Below, piece after piece: positions 55,335-61,388 of a DNA stretch of 64,000 nucleotides. How positions within the stretch are numbered: position 1 is the stretch's first letter; every line of letters begins with the position of its first letter. The stretch is taken from contig NZ_LN913016.1 of assembly GCF_001487145.1 (NCBI RefSeq), positions 1,116,001-1,180,000 on the forward strand, read 5' to 3'. The notes beneath the pieces are model-generated. The model saw nothing but the letters and a program-made list of their open reading frames with translations. It did not search any database and was not told the DNA's origin. The translations under genes and the position numbers were made by a program. The stretch is from Anaerococcus rubeinfantis (lineage in GTDB: Bacteria; Bacillota; Clostridia; Tissierellales; Peptoniphilaceae).

Positions 55335-56618
55335 TTACTTCCTTTCTAAAGGGTTATATCCGTCAAAACAATTTTCATAATATGTTTTGTTTCCACAAGC
55401 TTTTCTTAATCCTTCTAGGGAAATAAATCCCAAAGAATCAGCTCCAATCATATCTCTTACTTCTTCAACACTTCTATTGTTGCTTATCAAATGATCCTTG
55501 TCAGGAATGTCAAAAGTAAGTTCTTCCTCTTTTATAACTTGAGGAGATGCGATTCTAATATGAACTTCCTTAGCTCCAGATTCTCTTAAAATTTCTATAA
55601 CTCTTTTTATAGTATTTCCTCTTACAATAGAATCATCAACAAGAACCACTCTTTTTCCTTCAATAAGATGTTTAATTGGATTTAACTTTATTTTAATTCC
55701 TTTTTTTCTCATTGAATCTGTTGGAAGAATAAAAGTTCTATTTATATATCTATTTCTTACAATTGCTCTTTCGTATTTTATATTTGATGCGCGTGAAAAA
55801 CCAACAGCAGAAATCAAACCACTATCAGGACTTCCTACAACTATATCTGCATCGACAGGATGTTCCTTATAAAGAATTTCTCCCATTTTTATCCTTGCAT
55901 CATAAACGCTTACTCCATTTATTGATGAATCAGGCCTTGCTGTGTAGACAAATTCAAATATACAAGGGGAATTTGATACCTCTTTTGCAAAATAAGATTC
56001 TTCTCCCTTATCATCAACTATATATATTTCTCCAGCTTTTAATTCATGAGAAAATTCCCCATCGATTGATTCTATAGCACAAGATTCACTTGCAACAATA
56101 AAAGAGTCGTCCTTTTTACCTACGCAAAGATTTTTAATTCCATAAGGATCTCTAATTGCAATCATCCTATTTTCGCTAACAAGCAAAATAGAATAAGCTC
56201 CCTTTAAATTATTTATAAAATCTATGATTTCATCAATATTATCTGAATTTAATTTATTTACAATCTCTTCAGGGCTTGTTTCATCCAAAAATTTTCCATC
56301 AATTGCTATTAAATTTTTACAATTAGAATTTTTTGGATAAAATAACCAAGGCATAGGCAAAAGTGACTTGTCATCTTCTTCAAACCTATATTTTACATGA
56401 CCAAGACCAACATTTCCTGAAAGAGTTGAAATATTATCAAAGCTAATATTGTTGGCGATTTCTCCCTCGCCTCTAATCTCTGATAATTTTTCGTGAGCAA
56501 GAAGAGAAATTCCCATAGCTTCCTGACCCCTATGTTGGATAGCATAGAGGCCAGCATAAAGGTCTGGAAAAATATTTTTATATTTCTTTTTTGAAAATAT
56601 TCCTACAATTCCACTCAT
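55335..56618 (-). CDS. purF: Amidophosphoribosyltransferase with apparently inactive glutaminase domain
   Basis: PurF commits PRPP to purines. The phosphoribosyltransferase half is intact: VVGSPDSGL (260-268), RNRYINRTFI (288-297) and the PRPP loop RVVLVDDSIVRGNT (323-336). The N-terminal Ntn glutaminase half is not: it starts M-S-G-I-V-G-I, with Ser where mature PurF has its nucleophilic Cys1. The usual H-x-R-Y-[ST]-T segment reads GHVKYRFEED (73-82), and the oxyanion NG reads AIDGKF (D107). Of the B. subtilis-type Fe-S ligands only C219 and C417 have counterparts. Length 427 is shorter than usual (about 465). It probably works with free ammonia. Confidence 0.93.
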   Translation of the reverse strand: MSGIVGIFSKKKYKNIFPDLYAGLYAIQHRGQEAMGISLLAHEKLSEIRGEGEIANNISFDNISTLSGNVGLGHVKYRFEEDDKSLLPMPWLFYPKNSNCKNLIAIDGKFLDETSPEEIVNKLNSDNIDEIIDFINNLKGAYSILLVSENRMIAIRDPYGIKNLCVGKKDDSFIVASESCAIESIDGEFSHELKAGEIYIVDDKGEESYFAKEVSNSPCIFEFVYTARPDSSINGVSVYDARIKMGEILYKEHPVDADIVVGSPDSGLISAVGFSRASNIKYERAIVRNRYINRTFILPTDSMRKKGIKIKLNPIKHLIEGKRVVLVDDSIVRGNTIKRVIEILRESGAKEVHIRIASPQVIKEEELTFDIPDKDHLISNNRSVEEVRDMIGADSLGFISLEGLRKACGNKTYYENCFDGYNPLERK

Positions 56619-57097
56619 TTATTTGCCTTATATTCGTATTCAGAATTATCTATAGTATCTTTCATATTTTTTCTCATATCCTTTAATTTTTCTCTTAAAG
56701 AATCATATTTGATAGCTAAAATTTCTGTAGCCAAAATTGCGGCATTTTCTCCACCGCCTATTGTAACAGTTGCAACAGGAACACCACTTGGCATTTCTAC
56801 TGTAGAAAGTAAAGCTTCAAGTCCACCAAGATGAGATGATTTTGCAGGAATTCCTATAACAGGTCTTGTTGTTAGTGCTGCAATAACACCAGATAAGTGG
56901 GCTGCTTTTCCAGCTATCCCAATATAAACTTCGATTTCTCTTTCGCTTTTTTCTACATATTCTTCTAAACTTTTTAAAGCTCTATGAGCAGATATAACCT
57001 TAACTTCATAATCAATTCCAAATTCAATTAATTTTGAAACTACCTTATCAGCAATTGGGCTATCAGATAAAGAACCCATGATTATAGAAACTTTCAT
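56615..57097 (-). CDS. purE: N5-carboxyaminoimidazole ribonucleotide mutase PurE
   Basis: Carboxylation step of purine synthesis. The 160-residue protein has MGSLSDSPIADKVVSKL, VISAHRALKSLEEYV, IGIAGKAAHLSGVIAALTTRPVIGIPAKSSHLGGLEALLSTVEMPSGVPVATVTIG. The usual GSxSDW reads GSLSDS and SAHRTP reads SAHRAL, mild departures. No purK (N5-CAIR synthetase) is present, so it may depend on a distant purK or use CO2 directly as class II PurE does. It overlaps purF by 4 bases. Confidence 0.94.
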   Translation of the reverse strand: MKVSIIMGSLSDSPIADKVVSKLIEFGIDYEVKVISAHRALKSLEEYVEKSEREIEVYIGIAGKAAHLSGVIAALTTRPVIGIPAKSSHLGGLEALLSTVEMPSGVPVATVTIGGGENAAILATEILAIKYDSLREKLKDMRKNMKDTIDNSEYEYKANK

Positions 57098-57109
57098 ATA
57101 AACTCCTTA

Positions 57110-57790
57110 TTAAAGTCCTAAATATTTTGACAATTCCATAGGTTCAATATAAGTTCCATCTTTATAAGCTCTCATATTTCCACCAGAAACTTCATCAATC
57201 AAAACAACTTCTCCAGTTGAAGCAAGTCTTCCCCATTCAAATTTTATATCATATAAATCAAGACCGTACTCAGCTAAAATATCCTTTACAAGTTTTGCAA
57301 CTTTTTTATTTTCTCTGATAATTTCTTTGTATTCATCGTGAGATAAAATATTTAATTCAACTAAAGCGTCTTCTGTAATAAGTGGATCTTCACGATCATC
57401 ATCTTTTAAAGTGATTTCAGAATAAGCATCAAGGTCTTGACCTTCTTTAGCATAAAGTCCATATCTTCTCATAAAAGAACCAACTGCCTTAAATCTTGTA
57501 ATAACTTCTAAACCTTTTCCAAAAACTGTACATTTTTCAATTTCCATAAGATTTTTATCAAGATCAGCTCCAAGATAATGAGTTTTTACACCAGCTTCAT
57601 TTATTTTTTCAAAGAAAAATTTAGAAACTTTAAGACACTCCCTGCCAGCACCTTCCTTTTCACCAGCAACTTGATTTCCACCAGTATCAAAAACTCCGTC
57701 AGTTCCTGTCATAGTGTCCTTAAATAAACAATAGTATTTCCCATCTTTTTCTACCAAATTTTTTGTCTTACCTTCGTAGATTGTATTCAT
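57110..57790 (-). CDS. purC: SAICAR synthase PurC
   Basis: Joins CAIR and aspartate. The 226-residue protein has YEGKTKNLVEKDGKYYCLFKDTMTG, FFEKINEAGVKTHYLGADLD, LEVITRFKAVGSFMRRYGLYA, and IKFEWGRLASTGEVVLIDEVSGGNMRAY. First gene of purC-E-F-M-N-D, with AAGGAG before the start and a riboswitch-terminator leader upstream. purE follows after 12 bases. Confidence 0.96.
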   Translation of the reverse strand: MNTIYEGKTKNLVEKDGKYYCLFKDTMTGTDGVFDTGGNQVAGEKEGAGRECLKVSKFFFEKINEAGVKTHYLGADLDKNLMEIEKCTVFGKGLEVITRFKAVGSFMRRYGLYAKEGQDLDAYSEITLKDDDREDPLITEDALVELNILSHDEYKEIIRENKKVAKLVKDILAEYGLDLYDIKFEWGRLASTGEVVLIDEVSGGNMRAYKDGTYIEPMELSKYLGL

Positions 57791-57813
57791 TTTTTACTCC
57801 TTAAAAATTTTTA

Positions 57814-57863
57814 CAAAAAATAAGCCCAGAAGGACAGGCTACGAAACCTATCCTCCTGGGCTT
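57814..57863 (-). terminator. Regulated terminator in the pur operon leader
   Basis: On the minus strand AAGCCCAG-GAGGATAGG pairs with CCTGTCCTT-CTGGGCTT (17 bp with G-T pairs, 8-base loop), then ATTTTTT, 25 bases before purC. It follows directly on the riboswitch and is its likely expression platform. Confidence 0.85.
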
Positions 57864-57968
57864 TTGTCCCTCTGGTGTAATACTTGAAAATATCCGTACC
57901 GCTCGGTCTTGAATAAACAGATCCCTAGGTACACTTTCGCCCATTTCTATGAGCCATATTCTTCGTTC
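57864..57968 (-). promoter_or_regulatory. ykkC-type riboswitch, probably PRPP class (subtype 2b)
   Basis: The 105-base leader between promoter and terminator contains, on the minus strand, GGGCGAAAGTGTACCTAGGG (57943-57924) and GACCGAGCGGTAC (57908-57896), followed by GTATTACACC that can close a long-range helix with GTGTAC. The ACCTAGGG and ACCGAG-type blocks are hallmarks of ykkC RNAs. Subtypes sense guanidine, ppGpp or PRPP; those in front of purine operons are the PRPP class. PRPP is the PurF substrate, so high PRPP should prevent termination. The class is inferred from motif and context. Confidence 0.78.
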
Positions 57969-57974
57969 AAGTTC

Positions 57975-58003
57975 ATAATACCAAGGGAGATTTTAATTGT
58001 CAA
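57975..58003 (-). promoter_or_regulatory. Purine operon promoter
   Basis: On the minus strand perfect TTGACA (58003-57998), 17-base spacer and TATTAT (57980-57975). Transcription should start near 57968. Confidence 0.82.
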
Positions 58004-58099
58004 GAAAGTTTTTTGATAAATAATAATTTTTTTATTTATGACTTGTAATTTATAAAACTTATAATAAGATAATATCAGTTATAAAAGAAAGGAGCCTTA

Positions 58100-58693
58100 A
58101 TGTTTAAAAAGAAAAGTCTAATAAAAAATGTTCTAATAATAATTCTTTTAGCAATAAGCATATTATTAGGATTAAATTATTATAAAACAAAAAACGAAAG
58201 CAAAATTGACAATAAATTAATAGAAAATAGGATAGAAAGTGTAAAAGAACTTACAAGCTTAAAATATTCCTACACAAATATGGGCCAATTTGAAAATTCA
58301 AATAAATTTTATGGCTACGATATTCCTTTTACCCAAAAGAAATTTATAGTTTCCTATGATGGTGTGATTTCTTGTGGAGTAGATCTTGAAAAGATGTATG
58401 TAAAAATATCAGGAAAAAATATAAATATAAAACTTCCAAAGTCAAAAATACTATCCCACGAAATTTATGAAGATTCCTTAAAAATTTTCGACCAAAAAAC
58501 TTCAATTTTTAACCCAATAAAAGTAGAAGACTACAATGAATTTGCAAAAAAACAAAAAAAATCAGTAGAAAAAAAAGCAATTGAGAGAGGAATATTAATA
58601 GAAGCTGACAAAAAATGTAAAAAGGCAGTAAAAGATATAGTAAACATAGACAATAATCTTGAAGATTATACAATAAATGTAGAATTTAAATAA
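58100..58693 (+). CDS. DUF4230 family membrane-anchored protein
   Basis: A 197-residue protein with a basic N-terminus and one membrane helix (residues about 10-28, NVLIIILLAISILLGLNYY), the rest outside the cell. ESVKELTSLKYSYTNMGQFENS and KKFIVSYDGVISCGVDLEKMYVKISGKNINIKLPKSKIL match the DUF4230 pattern. Function unknown. GAAAGGAG precedes the start. Not obviously linked to its purine neighbours. Confidence 0.82.
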   Translation: MFKKKSLIKNVLIIILLAISILLGLNYYKTKNESKIDNKLIENRIESVKELTSLKYSYTNMGQFENSNKFYGYDIPFTQKKFIVSYDGVISCGVDLEKMYVKISGKNINIKLPKSKILSHEIYEDSLKIFDQKTSIFNPIKVEDYNEFAKKQKKSVEKKAIERGILIEADKKCKKAVKDIVNIDNNLEDYTINVEFK

Positions 58694-58716
58694 GGGCAAG
58701 ACCCTTATTTTTTTTG
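58692..58716 (+). terminator. Terminator after the DUF4230 gene
   Basis: AAGGG / CCCTT (5-bp stem, 5-base loop) followed by ATTTTTTTT, overlapping the stop codon. Short but with a strong T-run; the next gene starts 30 bases later. Confidence 0.6.
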
Positions 58717-58745
58717 TGTTATAATATAATAAAAAAGGTGGTAAT

Positions 58746-59255
58746 ATGAAAATTTATTTAGGTTGTGACTTATTTACAGAAGGACAAAGATGGCAAGCAG
58801 AAGAAATTCAAAAGGCCATTGAAAAAGAATTTTCTGACATAGAAATTTATAATCCCGCAAAAAATTTACAAATAAACGACAAATCAGCAGGTTTTACAAC
58901 AAATTACGATATACTTTTGGCAGATTATGAGAGATTGAAAAATTCAGATATATTAGTAGGCTTGATGGACACACAAGATTTAGGCCTTTCAGCAGAAATG
59001 GGAATAGCATTTGAAAAAGGCCTTGCAATATTTCAACTCTACACAGACATAAGACTAGAAGGAAGCGACAAAGAAGACAAGTTTCCTCCAATGAAAAAAG
59101 ATATATTCCAAAATGATTTTATGTATATAAATAAACTTGTAACAGGACTTTCTTACGTTGATAAAAACGGAAATAAATTCAAAAAACCAAGAATTTACAA
59201 GAAAAAAGAAGATTTGATAGAAGATTTGATTTTGTATATAAAAGAAAATAAATAA
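58746..59255 (+). CDS. Nucleoside 2-deoxyribosyltransferase-like protein
   Basis: A 169-residue protein of the nucleoside deoxyribosyltransferase fold: start MKIYLGCDLFTEGQRWQAEEI (typically YLAGPLFs in the family), NYDILLADYERLKNSDILVGLMD and the catalytic-glutamate region DLGLSAEMGIAFEKGLAIF. Such enzymes swap or cleave the base of deoxynucleosides in salvage; some homologues act on DNA or nucleotides (DncV-like hydrolases are different). Its position beside the pur operon suits purine salvage, but the exact reaction is unknown. AAAAAGGTGG precedes the start. Confidence 0.82.
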   Translation: MKIYLGCDLFTEGQRWQAEEIQKAIEKEFSDIEIYNPAKNLQINDKSAGFTTNYDILLADYERLKNSDILVGLMDTQDLGLSAEMGIAFEKGLAIFQLYTDIRLEGSDKEDKFPPMKKDIFQNDFMYINKLVTGLSYVDKNGNKFKKPRIYKKKEDLIEDLILYIKENK

Positions 59256-59390
59256 GACTACATAATTGACTATTTTTTTCACAGAAATTTTAAGCTAAGA
59301 ATTTATATTTTAAATTGAACTTTCTAAAAAAATTATCAATTAATTTTTCCTTTAAAGTAGGCTCTTATTTAAAATGCAATAATTTCGATA

Positions 59391-59441
59391 AAAAAATGAG
59401 TATCAAGCCAAGTCCCAAAGACAAGGTTGATACTCATTTTT
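59391..59441. terminator. Bidirectional terminator upstream-facing the surface protein gene
   Basis: AAAATGAGTATCAA / TTGATACTCATTTT (14-bp stem, 20-base loop) with A6/T5 runs on either side. It serves the deoxyribosyltransferase and the surface protein genes. It shares the GTATCAA..TTGATAC stem with the terminator at 26179-26241. The remaining bases 59256-59390 show no gene. Confidence 0.85.
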
Positions 59442-59473
59442 GCATTTTTAAATTTTTAAAATATTAAATTTTA

Positions 59474-60364
59474 TTATTTTCTTTTGCTTTTAAATAATCC
59501 TAGACTTGATGCTCCTAATAATCCCAAAATTGCTGAAAGGCTTCCAACTCCTGTTTGAACATTTTCTCCAGCATTACTTACTTTGGTTGCTGTATTTGTT
59601 GTTCCTGTTTTTTTATTTTTTCTGTTAGGATTTTTTTGATTTGAAGTCATTGTATCATCTATAATTTTTATCAAATCGCTATTATATTCTTCGTAGCTTA
59701 TTAGACCTTTTTTCAACAAATATCCTTTTGCTACTATTTCTTTTTTCCATCCTGTTATTTTTAGAATTTCATCTATGGATTTTGCTTCTCTAACAAGATT
59801 AGCTTTTCTATTAAATTCCTTCATTTCTTCATTAGTATAAATATCAGGATATTCAGTTAAAGTTTTAATAGCATCATTTTTTATAAATTCAAATGTATTT
59901 TCGTTGAAAATTTCACTCATTTTGAATTCTTTAGGCTTTACTTTCTTTTCGTCTTCTGGTTTTTCTGTTTCGTCTTTTGGTTCTTCTTTGTCGCCTGTTG
60001 GAGTTTCTTCTTCATCCTTTGGCTCTTCTTCGTCCTTTGGCTCCTCTTCGTCCTTTGGTTCTTCTTCGTCTTTTGGTTCTTCTTCGTCTTTTGGTTCTTC
60101 TTCGTTCTTTGGTTCTTCTTCGTCCTTTGGTTCTTCTTTGTCGCCTGTTGGAGTTTCTTCTCCACCTTCATTTACTGGAGCTTTCTTTATAGTGATTTCT
60201 TTATTTACTACATCTGCTACATCTGATTTTTCTTCTGTTTTTACTGGCTCTTTTAGGGCTTTTTCTACTGTTTTGTCTTCATTTGCTTTTGCGTTAGGAA
60301 TTATTAAGCTTACTCCTAGAGCCAAGGCTAGGCTTGCGCTTATAATTTTCTTATTTTTGTTCAT
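59474..60364 (-). CDS. Repeat-rich surface protein with NVQTG sorting-like signal
   Basis: A 296-residue exported protein. ATG 60364 (MNKNKKIISASLALALGVSLIIPNAKA) has AAAAGGAG upstream and gives a clean signal peptide; the ORF from 60412 runs into the promoter. Residues about 70-140 are acidic: seven EEPKDE-type hexapeptides flanked on both sides by ETPTGDK. Then a helical domain (SIDEILKITGWKKEIVAKGYLLKKGLISYEEYNSDLIKIID, faintly SHOCT-like), a basic Asn/Thr linker, and a tail NVQTG, hydrophobic stretch, KSKRK. The tail has the layout of a sortase substrate with a non-canonical motif. Ligand unknown. Confidence 0.82.
   Translation of the reverse strand: MNKNKKIISASLALALGVSLIIPNAKANEDKTVEKALKEPVKTEEKSDVADVVNKEITIKKAPVNEGGEETPTGDKEEPKDEEEPKNEEEPKDEEEPKDEEEPKDEEEPKDEEEPKDEEETPTGDKEEPKDETEKPEDEKKVKPKEFKMSEIFNENTFEFIKNDAIKTLTEYPDIYTNEEMKEFNRKANLVREAKSIDEILKITGWKKEIVAKGYLLKKGLISYEEYNSDLIKIIDDTMTSNQKNPNRKNKKTGTTNTATKVSNAGENVQTGVGSLSAILGLLGASSLGLFKSKRK
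60011..60136 (-). repeat. Seven tandem 18-bp units coding for EEPKDE
   Basis: Seven consecutive 18-base units encode E-E-P-K-D/N-E with small silent changes (GAT/GAC, CCA, one Asn for Asp). In-frame copy change would lengthen or shorten the wall-spanning stalk. Both ends are bordered by a duplicated ETPTGDK coding block. Confidence 0.9.
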
Positions 60365-60410
60365 AAATTTTCTCCTTTTATTTATTTTTTTAAATATTCT
60401 TTCACTAAAC

Positions 60411-60435
60411 ATTATATATATATATATATTGTCAA
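60411..60435 (-). promoter_or_regulatory. Surface-protein promoter with (TA)n spacer
   Basis: On the minus strand perfect TTGACA (60435-60430) and perfect TATAAT (60416-60411) are joined only by alternating AT/TA. The spacer is 13 bases in this sequence, 4 short of optimal. Gain of two TA units would give 17. Predicted start is about 40 bases before ATG 60364. Confidence 0.7.
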
Positions 60436-60498
60436 ATATTTTAAATATTTATCCATAAAATTAAATTTGAAAATTTTCAAATAATTTTTAATAAAAAA

Positions 60499-60532
60499 AT
60501 AGGCTGAAGTTAATTTTCTTCAACCTATTTCC
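60499..60532 (-). terminator. Terminator after tRNA-Arg
   Basis: On the minus strand AAATAGGTTGAAG / CTTCAGCCTATTT (13-bp stem with one T-G pair, 8-base loop) followed by further T residues. It ends the nadE-phosphoesterase-tRNA transcript. Confidence 0.85.
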
Positions 60533-60606
60533 TGGCACGCCAAAGAGGAATTGAACCCCTATCTTAAGCTTCGGACACTTTTGTTTTACCATTAAACTAT
60601 TGGCGC
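60533..60606 (-). tRNA. tRNA-Arg (anticodon CCG)
   Basis: A 74-base cloverleaf read on the minus strand: acceptor GCGCCAA / TTGGCGT, D-arm GTTT-AATGGTA-AAAC, anticodon arm AAAGT-GTCCGAA-GCTTA, 4-base variable loop, T-arm AGGGG-TTCAATT-CCTCT, discriminator G and encoded CCA. T33 is followed by CCG, reading CGG arginine codons. The anticodon stem has an A-A mismatch at 27-43 and G at position 32, both unusual. Its first 10 bases are also the last codons and stop of the phosphoesterase gene. Confidence 0.82.
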
Positions 60607-61388
60607 TTGATTGTAATGTTTGAAAATTGTATCCTATTTAAAAATCTTAAATCCATTAGGGTGTTTCCTAAGCCTGAATCTATATATATTTGTGAATTTT
60701 TGTATTTTATTAGTCCCTTATCAAATTTTGGAAAATATCCTTCTCCTGGAGCAAGAAGAGCGCCTATAAAAGGGAATCTAACCTGACCTCCATGCGTATG
60801 GCCTGAAAAAATTATATCCATCAAATCATCCAGATTATCTCTTACATTTTTTGAATAATGACTTAAAATTATATTTAAATTTTCTTCATTTGTTTTGTAA
60901 TTTTTAAATGAATAATTATAAAAAGATAGTCCATAAATGTAAATTTTATTATCTTTTATTTCGATTAAATCTCCATCATTTTTCAAATATTTTATTCCCA
61001 AGTTTTCAATTTTTCCAATAAAATCATCTAACATTGGCCCTGCTTCTTCGTGATTTCCTGTTATATAATAGGTTTTTATTTTTAATTTTGAAAGCTCTTT
61101 TAAAAATTCTATTGCCTTATTAAACTTTTTTTCTATCCCATAGTCGTTAATATCTCCAGTCAAAATTATAAAATCTGGATTAAATTCTAAAATTTTTTTC
61201 TTAAAATATTCCATATTTTTTAATTTATTTGAATGAAAATCGCTTATGTGAGTAATTTTTATATCATCTTTAACTTTTTTACTATAAATATCCTGCCTTA
61301 CTTCTTTCGCCCACTTACATTGATAATGAATGTAGGCGAAAAGAAGTAAAATCAAGCAAAATATTATAAAAATTATTATTTTATTCAT
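60597..61388 (-). CDS. Membrane-anchored metallophosphoesterase (YkuE/YaeI type)
   Basis: A 263-residue protein with an N-terminal membrane helix (residues 3-20, KIIIFIIFCLILLLFAYIHY) and calcineurin-like motifs ITHISDFHSNKL, ILTGDINDYG, YITGNHEEAG, ILSHYSKNV and IFSGHTHGGQVRFP. Relatives hydrolyse lipid-linked diphosphates or other phosphoesters; substrate unknown. It overlaps nadE by 8 bases. The last codons (Lys-Arg-Gln-stop) lie inside the tRNA-Arg gene, so message processing at the tRNA 5' end would remove the stop codon. Confidence 0.9.
   Translation of the reverse strand: MNKIIIFIIFCLILLLFAYIHYQCKWAKEVRQDIYSKKVKDDIKITHISDFHSNKLKNMEYFKKKILEFNPDFIILTGDINDYGIEKKFNKAIEFLKELSKLKIKTYYITGNHEEAGPMLDDFIGKIENLGIKYLKNDGDLIEIKDNKIYIYGLSFYNYSFKNYKTNEENLNIILSHYSKNVRDNLDDLMDIIFSGHTHGGQVRFPFIGALLAPGEGYFPKFDKGLIKYKNSQIYIDSGLGNTLMDLRFLNRIQFSNITIKRQ

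Noticed and set aside
57791-58099. Pur leader considered as a guanine riboswitch or T-box
   Set aside because: No purine-aptamer loop pairing or T-box TGGN motif was seen; the ACCTAGGG and GACCGAG blocks fit ykkC RNAs better.
60011-60136. Tandem 18-bp repeats considered as a CRISPR or origin iteron array
   Set aside because: Units are contiguous without spacers, keep the reading frame and encode a hexapeptide; simple coding repeat.
59904-60458. Plus-strand ORF of FGSSSS-type repeats (59904-60458) and a basic ORF at 59938-60171
   Set aside because: Both are other-frame readings of the EEPKDE repeat in the surface protein gene, which has its own signal peptide, Shine-Dalgarno and sorting tail.
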